From NCBI GenBank assembly GCA_947303715.1, contig CAMYYY010000002.1, positions 1 through 64,000 of the forward strand: DNA of 64,000 nt, read 5' to 3'. The DNA comes from an uncultured Bacteroidales bacterium (GTDB lineage: Bacteria > Bacteroidota > Bacteroidia > Bacteroidales > Bacteroidaceae). Under the pieces are notes generated by a model. It searched no databases. It was not told where the DNA came from and saw only the letters and a program-made list of their open reading frames with translations. A program made the position numbers and the translations under genes. Positions 38,147 through 47,150 of the stretch are shown here, piece by piece. Positions within the stretch are counted from its first letter, which is position 1. Each line of letters begins with the position of its first letter.

Positions 38147-39160
38147 TTAATCCGTATGAAATTCACAACTGACGGTCATGCCGGGCTTCAGACGTTCGTC
38201 GGAAACGAGCAGGCGTACTTCCACGTCGAATACCTTGATGTTTTTACTATTATTCCTGTTTGCCCCGTTCTTGATGTGGCAGAGCCGGCCTATGGAGGAT
38301 ATCTCGCCTGGGAAGTCGGTTCCAGGCAGGGCATCAAGGCGGACGGTAACGCGCTGCCCCACACGGATTTTCAGGAAATCGTTCTCATGCACGCTGGTGT
38401 TGACCTTCATCCATGTGAGGTCGGGCACACGGGCTATGGCCTGTCCGGCATCGACCTCGTTGCCAATGGTAAGCAGTTCAGGCTGCCAGCGACGTCGGCG
38501 TTCTATTTGGAAGATGCCGTCGATGGGGCTGATGAAGGTGAGTTGCGGAAGCAGCTCGTAGGTGCGCTGGATGTCCTTTTCGATAAGGTTGACGCGGATG
38601 CGCTGTATCTTCAGGTCGTTTTCGTTGATGATGGTGTTGAGCTCACGGTTGCGGCGTGCCCGCTGCAGGTTGATGGTAGCCTGACGGAACTGTAGCTGAC
38701 GGATGCGCTGCTGGCGCTCGCTCTCAAAACGCACGGACTCCATCGACAGCTTCGACAAAGCGTATGCCGCTTCCTCAGAACGAATGGAGTTCTCGTTCTG
38801 GCTGCGGGCGTTGCTCTGGTTGACAATCATCTTCTCAAGGGCGGCCTGCTGGGTCTCAAGCTGTGTCTCACGGTCGGTGATGTAGCGGGTGAGGTTGATG
38901 GGGTCAAGCTGGATAATGGTATCGCCAGCATGAATGGATTGTCCGTGCTCGGCCATCCACGAGATCTTGGCATCATTCCAGCGCTGTCCGAGGCGCTGCA
39001 TGACAAACGTCTTGGAGGTGACGGCAGCCAGCTCGCCCGTTTCGATAAGCGCTCCCGAAGCGGCACCTGATGCGTCAGCCCCACCACGTAGTCCCCCCTT
39101 GCACGACACCAGCGCCAAGGCAAGGAGTAAGAACGCCGATAATGTCAGTCTGCTTTTCAT
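38147..39160 (-). CDS. Third membrane-fusion lipoprotein of the MacB-type pump
   Basis: A 337-residue HlyD/MacA-like adaptor. The lipobox LALVSC puts a lipid-anchored Cys near residue 20. A lipoyl/coiled-coil hairpin (about residues 60-200, rich in Gln, Arg and Glu) and beta-barrel segments (ISPIDGIFQI, VGQRVTVRLDALPG) follow. It overlaps the preceding adaptor gene by 4 bases (ATGA type), showing translational coupling. The following 74-base gap holds ATTAGGAATT repeats. Confidence 0.88.
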   Translation of the reverse strand: MKSRLTLSAFLLLALALVSCKGGLRGGADASGAASGALIETGELAAVTSKTFVMQRLGQRWNDAKISWMAEHGQSIHAGDTIIQLDPINLTRYITDRETQLETQQAALEKMIVNQSNARSQNENSIRSEEAAYALSKLSMESVRFESERQQRIRQLQFRQATINLQRARRNRELNTIINENDLKIQRIRVNLIEKDIQRTYELLPQLTFISPIDGIFQIERRRRWQPELLTIGNEVDAGQAIARVPDLTWMKVNTSVHENDFLKIRVGQRVTVRLDALPGTDFPGEISSIGRLCHIKNGANRNNSKNIKVFDVEVRLLVSDERLKPGMTVSCEFHTD

Positions 39161-40437
39161 TTTTCCGTTCCTCCTTGTTTCTTCTTTGACTTCTCGGGCT
39201 TGACAGTCGGGTCAACGAGGGCTACATGATCGCCCTTGCGCAGGCCAGAGGTGATGATGATGTAATCGGTATTCGTAGCGCCCGTCTCCACCTCCGTACG
39301 CTCGTATCCGGTAGCAGTGTTGCGGAAGACGTAGCTCTTGTCGCCCTCCGTATGGACAGCCTCGATAGGGATGTAGTCCACATCGTCGATGCGGTCCACG
39401 ATGATTCGGCAGCTGACGGTGAGTCCAGGCAGCAGGTTGGCATCGGCTCTGTCCACTAGCACCTCCACGGGGAACACCTTGATGGTTGAGTTGCGCTCTT
39501 TGTTGACGGCAAGGTTGGCGATGGTGAGGACATGGCCTGAAAAGACGCTGTCGCTGTAGGCATCAGGGCGTATCTCGGCGTCCATGTCCTTACGGACTTT
39601 CGAGATATCGACCTCGTTGATGTTAATCTTCACCTTCATCTGCGAAAGGTCAGGCAGATCGATAAGCTGCGTGCCGCCCCAGCATTGGTCGCTGACCTGG
39701 AATTTGGTGTCGGTAGAGCGGTTGTAGTTGATGATGGCTAAGCCAGGCTGGGGGCTGACGACGTGGAGGCGGTCAAGGGTCTGATAGGCCTCGCGCAGGC
39801 GGTCCCTGTCCTGTTCAATGGAAAGTTTCTTCTGCTTGAGGTCCTCGGCCTGCACCTTCTTACGGTTCTCTATCTGCTCCTTGGCCTGCTTCAGCGAGAT
39901 GTCAGCCTTCTCCAGGTTGAGTTCTATCTCCTTGCGTCGGATTTCAGACTCGTAGGCTGCGCCCTCCAGCTCGATACGCGAAATCTCCTGGGCAATCTCG
40001 GCAATCTCGTAGTCGGCCAGCAGTCCCTCCATCTCCTGCGTCTGCTGCGCCTTCAGCTTCTCCAGCTCAGCCAGGCTGACGACAAGGCGGTCCTCATGGT
40101 CCAGAATGGCTTTCTGCACTTCCGAAGGGTCGAAGATAACAACGGTGTCGCCAGCCTTGACGTCGCTGCCGTCGGGGACTATCTGCGAGATTTTCAGTCC
40201 GCCGAAGCGCCAGGGGATTTCAGGCGCCGTGATGTGGATGGAGCGGAGCGCTTCCACCTCGCCCTCCTCATAGATATCGACGAGGAACGTGCCGTGGCTC
40301 ACCACAGCCTCGGGGATGACGGTATCGGCTTTCTTTCCTCCACAGGAAAACAAGAATAGCAGAAAAAATGCAGGAGTGAAGGTGTGCAGGAGTGTGGTCC
40401 TGTAGAAACGCGATAGACGAGACATTATATTTTCCAT
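39157..40437 (-). CDS. Second membrane-fusion lipoprotein of the MacB-type pump
   Basis: A 426-residue HlyD-like adaptor. The lipobox is FLFSC (Cys near residue 32). It has IPDGSDVKAGDTVVIFDPS-type lipoyl motifs near residues 85-105 and a long helical hairpin (about 110-225). C-terminal barrel and MP domains contain LLPGLTVSCRIIVDRI and IPIEAVHTEG, and end in a Lys-rich tail. The alternative start MSRLSRFYR lies four residues into the frame. Confidence 0.9.
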   Translation of the reverse strand: MENIMSRLSRFYRTTLLHTFTPAFFLLFLFSCGGKKADTVIPEAVVSHGTFLVDIYEEGEVEALRSIHITAPEIPWRFGGLKISQIVPDGSDVKAGDTVVIFDPSEVQKAILDHEDRLVVSLAELEKLKAQQTQEMEGLLADYEIAEIAQEISRIELEGAAYESEIRRKEIELNLEKADISLKQAKEQIENRKKVQAEDLKQKKLSIEQDRDRLREAYQTLDRLHVVSPQPGLAIINYNRSTDTKFQVSDQCWGGTQLIDLPDLSQMKVKININEVDISKVRKDMDAEIRPDAYSDSVFSGHVLTIANLAVNKERNSTIKVFPVEVLVDRADANLLPGLTVSCRIIVDRIDDVDYIPIEAVHTEGDKSYVFRNTATGYERTEVETGATNTDYIIITSGLRKGDHVALVDPTVKPEKSKKKQGGTEK

Positions 40438-40468
40438 TTTAAATTATTCATTCTTCATTTTTCATTCT

Positions 40469-41677
40469 TCATTTTTCCAGGAACTGCTTCCTCCGGATAG
40501 CCCCTGAGGTGGGGCGCAGGAGCAACAGTTCGTCGCCTTCGCTCAGCCCGCGCACAATGACGGTCTGGGAGGGCGAGGCGTAGGCCACTTCCACCTCCTG
40601 CTGCACGGTGTGCCCGTCGCGACGGACATAGGCCACCTTCGTTGAGTCGGCATCCACCACACACACGGAGGGCACCACCAGCGTGTCCTCCATCAGACGG
40701 AGGCAGATGCGGCAGCGGGCGCTGCTCTGCGGACGGATAGTGGCGAGGGCTGAATCGACGGAAGCCGTTACCTCGAACAGTTTCACGCGGCTGCCTCGCG
40801 ACGCCTCCTCCCCCACGGGCATCTTCTTGGTGATGCGCCCCCACGCCCTGTTGTCGGGGTCTGAGGCGAAGGAGATGTCCACACGGTCGTCCACATTGAT
40901 GCGCTTGTAGTCACCTTCGGGAATCTTCATCACCACCTCCATGTTCGACACGTCGGGCAGCACCACAATGGGCATCTGCTCCCACACGTTGTCGCCCACC
41001 TGCAGGGGGCGGTCCTCCATCCACGATTCGGCAATGATGGCAAGCCCGTTCTGGGGAGCGCGCAGCGTCAGTCCGGCAAGGCGCTCGCGCTGGTCGGCAA
41101 TGCGGCGGTGGAGATGAGTCATCCAGGTCTTGATGCGCTGGCTGTCCACCCGCCACGTCACCTCCATAGCACGCAGGTTCATCCGCGCCCGCTCCTGTTC
41201 GATGGCGGCACGGCGCAGCCTCAGCTCCTTGATGCGGCGCTGGAGGGGCGGCGAGAACTGCAGTTCCAGCGAATCCAGCGAGGCAATCGTCGCCTCAGCC
41301 AGCCCCGTCTCCATGCGGGCCGTCTGCAGGGCATGCTCCAGATGGTAGGTGGCTGTCATCTTCGTGCGCTCAGCCTCCGAGGCCTCCAGCAGCGTCAGCA
41401 GCTCGTCCAGCTCGTTCTCCATGTCGTGGCTCTCGATGATGCAGATCGTGTCGCCGGCGCTGACGTACGAGCCGTCGTCGATAAGATATTTGATGGTGCC
41501 GTCGATGTTGTTTCCGCAGGCTATGGTGATGGTGCTGACGGACTGAGCCGTGCCGTCGGCTACTACCTCCTCGCGGAAGTCCTGCCGCTCCACACGGCAC
41601 GTGAGCTTCTGGCTATCACCCTTTTCCCCGCAGGAAACGAACAACAACAGGTAAAAAAAAATATTCTTTGCCTTCAC
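40469..41677 (-). CDS. First membrane-fusion lipoprotein of the MacB-type pump
   Basis: About 402 residues if read from the GTG at 41677 (VKAKNIFFYLLLFVSCGEKG, lipobox LFVSC). HlyD-like lipoyl halves flank a coiled coil (YLIDDGSYVSAGDTICIIES; LTLRAPQNGLAIIAESW), and C-terminal domains include VPSVCVVDADS. An upstream TTG at 41728 is in frame, but it lies upstream of the -7 box TACCTTTG at 41683-41690. If that box is used, the mRNA would begin almost at the GTG and be leaderless or nearly so. The start is therefore uncertain. Confidence 0.82.
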   Translation of the reverse strand: MKAKNIFFYLLLFVSCGEKGDSQKLTCRVERQDFREEVVADGTAQSVSTITIACGNNIDGTIKYLIDDGSYVSAGDTICIIESHDMENELDELLTLLEASEAERTKMTATYHLEHALQTARMETGLAEATIASLDSLELQFSPPLQRRIKELRLRRAAIEQERARMNLRAMEVTWRVDSQRIKTWMTHLHRRIADQRERLAGLTLRAPQNGLAIIAESWMEDRPLQVGDNVWEQMPIVVLPDVSNMEVVMKIPEGDYKRINVDDRVDISFASDPDNRAWGRITKKMPVGEEASRGSRVKLFEVTASVDSALATIRPQSSARCRICLRLMEDTLVVPSVCVVDADSTKVAYVRRDGHTVQQEVEVAYASPSQTVIVRGLSEGDELLLLRPTSGAIRRKQFLEK

Positions 41678-41682
41678 AGCTG

Positions 41683-41690
41683 CAAAGGTA
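41683..41690 (-). promoter_or_regulatory. -7 element of the efflux operon
   Basis: TACCTTTG on the minus strand, five bases before the GTG of the first adaptor. TTTG-like bases upstream are weak. Confidence 0.5.
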
Positions 41691-41765
41691 GCGCGAATTA
41701 TTTCAACGGCGCAAAAAATAACCGTCAAAAATATATAAAAAAGGAAAGAAAAACTAAAAACCCCG

Positions 41766-42365
41766 CTAACCCTTTATCAAGCTGGTGAGGTTCGACGTGA
41801 ACATGCCCACGGAAATAGCCAGCAGCATCACGCCGAAGAACTTCCGCAACATGTATATGAACGACTTTCCCAAGCGCTTCTGAATCTTTTCCGTCATCAC
41901 CAGCACGATGTTCACCCACACCATGTTCAGCAGCAGACCCACAAGGATGTTAATGTCGGCATACTCCGACTTCAGCGCGATGATGGTAGTCAGCGCTCCA
42001 GCCCCTGCCAGCAGCGGAAACACCAGGGGGATGAACGTCGCCTCGTTCGTCGGGCCGTTGTATTTGAATATCTCTATGTCCAGCAGCATCTCCAAGGCCA
42101 TGAGGAACAGCAGTATCGAGCCCGCCACGGCAAACGAGTTGATGTCCACGCTGAAGAACCTCAGCACCGCGTCGCCTCCGATGAAGAACACCAGCAGCAG
42201 CCCGAAGGCCGAGAGCGTAGCCTTCCGCGCATTCACCGTCTTGCCCTTCTCACGCAGGTCGATGATGATGGGTGTCGAACCCAGCACATCGATGATGGCA
42301 AACAAAATCAGGAATGCGCCAATGCACTCCTTCACATTGAAAGCAGCAAAAAACTCCTTAATCAT
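41766..42365 (-). CDS. MarC family integral membrane protein
   Basis: A 199-residue protein of six TM helices. IGAFLILFAIIDVLGSTPIII and PLVFPLLAGAGALTTIIAL are MarC (UPF0056) signatures. The family is ill-understood and is no longer thought to drive antibiotic resistance. The ATG at 42365 is preferred to longer upstream frames, because a TACCTTCG-type box (minus strand, about 42387-42394) lies just upstream. Confidence 0.9.
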   Translation of the reverse strand: MIKEFFAAFNVKECIGAFLILFAIIDVLGSTPIIIDLREKGKTVNARKATLSAFGLLLVFFIGGDAVLRFFSVDINSFAVAGSILLFLMALEMLLDIEIFKYNGPTNEATFIPLVFPLLAGAGALTTIIALKSEYADINILVGLLLNMVWVNIVLVMTEKIQKRLGKSFIYMLRKFFGVMLLAISVGMFTSNLTSLIKG

Positions 42366-42598
42366 ATTATCTTCTATTTTGCGGCGCGAAGGTAGTATTA
42401 AAATACGACTATACAAAATTCTCCCCAAAAAAAGTGCGGGGGAAGAATCTATAAAGGGCAAAACACTCCGATAAAGCCGCGTGCCTTCTCCCAATTCAAA
42501 ATCTTAAAAAAACTTAAATATCGCCCCATGGGGGTATTTGTTTTTCCCTTTCGAGGGTATTATATATAGAAAGCGAAAGAAAACTCACTACCCGCGCC

Positions 42599-43114
42599 AT
42601 GCAACGCCGTCAACGTCAGTTCGAGCAGCTCTACAAGAGCAACTACCGCCAGATGTACCGTCTGGCCTACGCTTTTCTGGCTGATGCCGACGATGCCCGC
42701 GATGCTGTCGCCCAAGTGTTTGCCCAGTTGTGGCATTCGCGCACGGAGCTGAAAAACGTTTTCGTCAAGCCAGATGAGCCGAATGGAGTTTGCCCCTATC
42801 TGATCACGGCTACCCGAAACCAATGCTACCACATGCTCCATGGGCGCATGCAGCGCGAGGAGCTGGAGCAGGACTTGCGCCACTCCACCCAACCCTATGC
42901 CGACGATGCGGAGCGAGAGCTTTTCGAAGATTTGCGCGAGCTCATCGACGATAGCCTCACACCTCGCGACCGTCAGATTCTCTCTCTCCACTACGACGAG
43001 GGTATATCCTACAAGGAGATTGCCGACACCCTCGGCATCAGCCTCGCCGCCGTAAACAAGCACATCACCCTTTCCATCGCCAAACTACGGAAAAGATTGA
43101 CGATTGAAAAATGA
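42599..43114 (+). CDS. ECF RNA polymerase sigma factor
   Basis: A 171-residue sigma-70-type factor with regions 2 and 4 only. Region 2 starts FEQLYKSNYRQMYRLAYAFL and includes DARDAVAQVFAQLWHSR; region 4 has DRQILSLHYDEGISYKEIADTLGIS and ends AKLRKRL. It fits the Bacteroidetes 'RNA polymerase sigma-70 factor' group that works with FecR/DUF4974 anti-sigmas. The gene 109 bases downstream codes for such a partner. Its targets are probably itself and the MG2-type genes that follow. Confidence 0.93.
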   Translation: MQRRQRQFEQLYKSNYRQMYRLAYAFLADADDARDAVAQVFAQLWHSRTELKNVFVKPDEPNGVCPYLITATRNQCYHMLHGRMQREELEQDLRHSTQPYADDAERELFEDLRELIDDSLTPRDRQILSLHYDEGISYKEIADTLGISLAAVNKHITLSIAKLRKRLTIEK

Positions 43115-43222
43115 GTGCTCTTCGAGCAGAAATCAAACAAATTGGAACAAATTGAACAAAAAATTTCCGGAAGATTTCTCTGCGAAGCAGACTAAAAGTA
43201 TTGAAGATTCAAAAAAGGAATT

Positions 43223-43765
43223 ATGAAAACAACTTCAGAGGACATTGACCGCCGTATCGACATGCCTGACGTCGATGCCGAATGGGCTCGGTTCGAACGC
43301 GAAGTGATAGGAAACGCTTCCGTCGGCCCGTCTGAAAACCCCCGTCGCCTCCGCCTGCCCCGTGCAGCTGCCATCGCAGCCTTGGTGATTGGCATCAGCC
43401 TGACGGCATGGGCCTCGGTATGGATAGTCCGCGTCGTCATCCCCGCCCGCCGTGCTGCAGCCGTTTCCGCTGCTGACACGAGAAATCGCGACACCCTCGC
43501 CACCCTCGCCACTCCTGCCGACACGCTGGCCCTGTTCGTCTTCGAGAATGTCGATATGCAGACCATTGCCCGCACGCTGGGCGAGCACTACGGCGTGGAA
43601 CCCGTCTTCCGCGACGAAGCCCTCAAGAGCGTACGCCTCTATGCCCGCATTGAGAAGAACAAGTCGCTCGACGAAGTAGTGACGCTGCTCAACCACTTCA
43701 AGAAAGTCCGCCTCTCCGTCACCGACGGCAAGCTGATTATCGACGGCAGGAAAGAAAACGATTGA
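43223..43765 (+). CDS. Minimal DUF4974 anti-sigma-like membrane protein
   Basis: A 180-residue protein. A short cytoplasmic N-terminus (residues 1-48) is followed by one TM helix (AAAIAALVIGISLTAWASVW, about 49-70). A periplasmic DUF4974/STN-like domain ends it (about 100-178: FENVDMQTIARTLGEHYGVE, then RLYARIEKNKSLDEVVTLLN). Usual anti-sigma proteins of this type have 300 or more residues, with a FecR beta domain between the TM and DUF4974. That domain is missing here. Its place between the ECF sigma gene and an STN-domain gene supports a role in transmembrane signalling. Confidence 0.82.
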   Translation: MKTTSEDIDRRIDMPDVDAEWARFEREVIGNASVGPSENPRRLRLPRAAAIAALVIGISLTAWASVWIVRVVIPARRAAAVSAADTRNRDTLATLATPADTLALFVFENVDMQTIARTLGEHYGVEPVFRDEALKSVRLYARIEKNKSLDEVVTLLNHFKKVRLSVTDGKLIIDGRKEND

Positions 43766-43775
43766 AATTAGCATT

Positions 43776-46700
43776 ATGAAAAACAAGATCCTCCCTTATA
43801 CATTATTATTTATAAGCCTCCTCGCCTTATGGCTTTTTCCCGCGGTTGCTGGGGCGCAAACCGTGTCGCTGACTTTCCGAGGCGAAACGCTGTCCGAAGC
43901 CCTGCGGCAGATTGACCATGCGCAGAGCGAGCGCCGCATCCTCTTCCTGTTCGACGACTTGGAGATGTACACCGTGACAGCTGTCATCGACCGTCTGCCC
44001 GCTGCCGATGCCGTGCGCCGCGTGTGCAGGAACTTCCCCGTCGCCATCACCGAGGTGGGCAACGACATCTTCGTGGAGTATGTGCCGCGCACCGTCCACC
44101 TCAACCCTGTGGTAGTGGATGGCGAGCGCATCCCCCTTCCTGCCCTGCTGCTGGCCGACAGCGTGCCCGACAGCCTCGCCGTCATCCGTCAGTACGCCAG
44201 CCACATTGTCTATTTCAACCGCGTCTGTCCGCAGGAGAAGGTCTATCTCCACCTCGACAATACCGCCTATTTCCAGGGCGAGACCATCTGGTATGCCGCC
44301 CACGTCGTCGGCGCCACCACGGGAGCACCCCCTGCCAGCCGTGTGCTCTACGTCGAGCTGCTCTCGCCCACGGGCGTCATCCTGCAGCAGCAGAAGCTCA
44401 AGATTGTCGACGGGCGCTGCCACGGCTCGTTCCCGCTGGTAGATGGGGGTGTGAAGGCGGCTGTCGACCTGCGCGGCGCCATCAGCTACCCCAGCGGCTA
44501 CTACCAGATACGCGCCTACACCCGTGCCCAGCTCAATTTCGACGAGGCTGCCATCTTCTCGCGCGTCATCCCCGTCTATCGCCAGCCTGAGCAGGAGGGC
44601 TACTACGACGACCCCGTCATCGCCGACTACGAGGGGCGTGAGCGAGACCGTCCCGACCTGCCCCGTTCAGAACGTCCCTCCGCATTGGATGTCACGTTCT
44701 TCCCCGAAGGGGGACATCTCATCGAGGGCATCCCTTGCCGCATCGCCTTCAAGGTGACGGATGCCCACGGCATGGGCACTGAGGTTGACGCCATCCTCGA
44801 TGCTTCTGGAAAAGCCATCCCCACCACCTTTGGAAGAGCGTCTGCACCCCTCACCCACAAGGGCATGGGCGCTATCACCTGCACGCCCGGCAGGGTGTCA
44901 GACCGCCTCACATTCATCAAGGAGGGACATCGCTACACCTTCACCCTCCCCGCTGCCGAATCCACAGGCTGCGCCATCCGCCTCGATGCCCTCGCCGACG
45001 ACTCCCTCCGCATCGCCATCGAGGGGCGTGGCCTGCAGAAGAAGACCCTCCCGCTGGGCTACACCATCACCACAAGCGGACGTGTGGCAGCGGCTGACGC
45101 CGTCCATTTCACCTCCGCGACGGTTGACGGGAACGCCTATTCCTATCAGGCCCGGCTCAGCTTCCCGAAGGCGGATATGGGCGCAGGCGTCCATCAGTTC
45201 ACGCTCTTCACCCAGAGCGGCGCCATCCTCGCCCAGCGCCTGTTCTTCATAGACAAGGACATCCCCACCATCCCCGTCACCGTCCAATGCGACAAACCCA
45301 CCCTGCAGCCTTTCGACTCCGTCAACCTCCGCCTGCGCGTGAGCACAAAGCCCGTCACCCTCTCCCTTGCCGTGCGCGATGCTGCCGACTATGGCACCGC
45401 CTATCGCGACGACATCCGCACCTATATGCTCCTTTCCTCTGAACTGAAGGGACTTATCGAAGAGCCGGGATGGTATTTTGAAGCCTCACCCCAACCTCAA
45501 TCGTCTCTTTACCCCCCTCAATCCCCCCGTTATCGGGGGGCAGAAACCCCTAAAGGGAAGGGAGCGACGAGCGGAAGTAATCAAGTCACCCCTCCTTCAG
45601 GAGGGTTGCTCTCCCCCGATAACGGGGGAGTCGGAGGGGGTGCAAAGACCATTGAAGGGGGGAGGCTTCAGGCTCTCGACGTGCTGATGATGGTGCAGGG
45701 ATGGACGCGCTACAACTGGCAGCAGATGGCAGGGCTTGAGCCGTTCAAGGTGCGCCACTACACCGAGGGGCAGCTGGTGCTCGACGGCTGGGCCTTCAGC
45801 CGCATCCTGGAGCGCCCCCTGAAGAACGCAAAGATTACCGCCCGCCTCTACTCGCCCGACCGTAAGTACATCCAGTGGGCCACCGTCACCACCGACAGCC
45901 TCGGCTACTGGAGCATCGGGCTCGACGATTTCGAGGGCGACTGGGACTTGTTCCTGTCGTCGCGGCAGGCATCCAAGCTGCTGGAGAAGGCCACCACGCG
46001 CATCCGCTTCGAGCGCGCATCGCGCCCCAAGGTACAGCCCTTCCGCCCCGAGGACGTCTACCTGCCCGACTATAAGAACCCCTACCCCGCCATCTTCCCC
46101 TGGCAGAAAGACAACATGCCGAAAGTCCAGATTTTTGGCGAGCCTACCTTCAACCCCGAGAACCCACGCTCCTACCAGCTGGAGGAGGTGGTGATAGAGG
46201 GCAAGCGCCGCTACATCGACTACAACCGCTTCACCGCCTTCGATGCCGACAAGGACACCGAGATGGACCTCGACGAAGGAGGCTACACCCACGACGTCGC
46301 CGGCTACCTGGAGAGCAAGGGCTATAGCCTCTTGTTCCACTACTCCGACATCTACAAGACCGGCCCCGGACGTACGGGAACTCCCGGTAACCTATCCCAA
46401 TACCACAATCCCGAAACGGGCATCAACCCCTTCGTCGGAATTACCACCGTGATGCCTGGAGGAGTTTCAAGCGTGGACGTAGAGGGTCACCGCACCCGAT
46501 GGAAAGTCCAGTTCCCCGACTCCGCCCAGAGGTACGAAAAGGTCTTCAACGAATGGAAACGGTTTTATTTTTATACCCAAGAGGAAGAAACCATTAAACG
46601 TGTCCCGACTCGCGTCAACGACAACGATTGGTTGAGGCAGGGAATCGCCCTTACCTCCAACAGCAGCTGGGACATCGACATGGAATACGTCAAGTCCGTC

Positions 46701-47030
46701 CTCGTCTTCGACTACGAGCCTGGGCACCGCTATGTCGAAGTCATCATCAACATGAAGAGCATCGACGAGCTCAAGCAGAAGACGAAGAACTCCCGCCACA
46801 CCACCTTCACGGGCTACACCCCCACCACCGAGTTCTACGCCCCACGCTACCCCAAGGGCCCCATCGAGGGCGACACGGACTACCGGCGTACCCTCTACTG
46901 GAATCCCGAAGTCACCACCGACAGCACCGGCTGCGCCACCGTCTCGTTCTACAACAACGGCTTCAGCCGCGCCCTCACCATCTCCGCCGAAGGCCTCACG
47001 CCCGAGGGCATACCGATTATCAACCAATAA
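43776..47030 (+). CDS. STN-MG2 protein with plug-like region (signalling paralogue 1)
   Basis: A 1084-residue exported protein (signal peptide cut near residue 27, AGA/QTVSL). In order it has: an STN domain (about 28-105, TFRGETLSEALRQIDHAQ); an MG2 macroglobulin-like domain (about 140-270, CPQEKVYLHLDNTAYFQGET); a PEGGHLIEGIPCRIAFKVTD repeat; an SLAVRDAADYGTAYRDDIRT segment; a repeat-coded linker (570-630); LDVLMMVQGWTRYNWQQM; a CarboxypepD-like stretch; and a plug-like LEEVVIEGKRRYIDYNRF (about 805). It closes with YWNPEVTTDSTGCATVSFY. No barrel follows. STN normally sits on TonB receptors that signal to FecR-type anti-sigmas. Here it is fused to MG2 and lies 10 bases after the anti-sigma gene. 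Confidence 0.8.
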   Translation: MKNKILPYTLLFISLLALWLFPAVAGAQTVSLTFRGETLSEALRQIDHAQSERRILFLFDDLEMYTVTAVIDRLPAADAVRRVCRNFPVAITEVGNDIFVEYVPRTVHLNPVVVDGERIPLPALLLADSVPDSLAVIRQYASHIVYFNRVCPQEKVYLHLDNTAYFQGETIWYAAHVVGATTGAPPASRVLYVELLSPTGVILQQQKLKIVDGRCHGSFPLVDGGVKAAVDLRGAISYPSGYYQIRAYTRAQLNFDEAAIFSRVIPVYRQPEQEGYYDDPVIADYEGRERDRPDLPRSERPSALDVTFFPEGGHLIEGIPCRIAFKVTDAHGMGTEVDAILDASGKAIPTTFGRASAPLTHKGMGAITCTPGRVSDRLTFIKEGHRYTFTLPAAESTGCAIRLDALADDSLRIAIEGRGLQKKTLPLGYTITTSGRVAAADAVHFTSATVDGNAYSYQARLSFPKADMGAGVHQFTLFTQSGAILAQRLFFIDKDIPTIPVTVQCDKPTLQPFDSVNLRLRVSTKPVTLSLAVRDAADYGTAYRDDIRTYMLLSSELKGLIEEPGWYFEASPQPQSSLYPPQSPRYRGAETPKGKGATSGSNQVTPPSGGLLSPDNGGVGGGAKTIEGGRLQALDVLMMVQGWTRYNWQQMAGLEPFKVRHYTEGQLVLDGWAFSRILERPLKNAKITARLYSPDRKYIQWATVTTDSLGYWSIGLDDFEGDWDLFLSSRQASKLLEKATTRIRFERASRPKVQPFRPEDVYLPDYKNPYPAIFPWQKDNMPKVQIFGEPTFNPENPRSYQLEEVVIEGKRRYIDYNRFTAFDADKDTEMDLDEGGYTHDVAGYLESKGYSLLFHYSDIYKTGPGRTGTPGNLSQYHNPETGINPFVGITTVMPGGVSSVDVEGHRTRWKVQFPDSAQRYEKVFNEWKRFYFYTQEEETIKRVPTRVNDNDWLRQGIALTSNSSWDIDMEYVKSVLVFDYEPGHRYVEVIINMKSIDELKQKTKNSRHTTFTGYTPTTEFYAPRYPKGPIEGDTDYRRTLYWNPEVTTDSTGCATVSFYNNGFSRALTISAEGLTPEGIPIINQ
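45512..45662 (+). repeat. MITE-like palindromic element inside paralogue 1
   Basis: Hairpin CCCCCGTTATCGGGGG (45524-45539) and its inverse CCCCCGATAACGGGGG (45613-45628) lie near the two ends. They are part of imperfect inverted repeats of about 30 bases that begin CCCCCTC and end GAGGGGG. A third palindrome, CCCTCCTTCAGGAGGG, lies between them. The whole is read in frame as a Gly/Pro/Ser-rich linker. Confidence 0.8.
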
Positions 47031-47074
47031 ACCGCTTGAACGGGTAAGATGTAAGATTTTTGTAAGGTTTTTTT

Positions 47075-47106
47075 CTTGGTTAATTCTCTCGAATGCGCTA
47101 CTTTTG
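47075..47106 (+). promoter_or_regulatory. Promoter of the truncated paralogue
   Basis: CTTG (47075-47078), 20 bases and TACTTTTG (47099-47106), 45 bases before the ATG at 47151. The second gene of the family therefore seems to have its own housekeeping promoter apart from the ECF-led operon. Confidence 0.65.
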
Positions 47107-47150
47107 CCCACAAATTGTTTAACTTAAATACTTCCGAACGGATGTTTATC

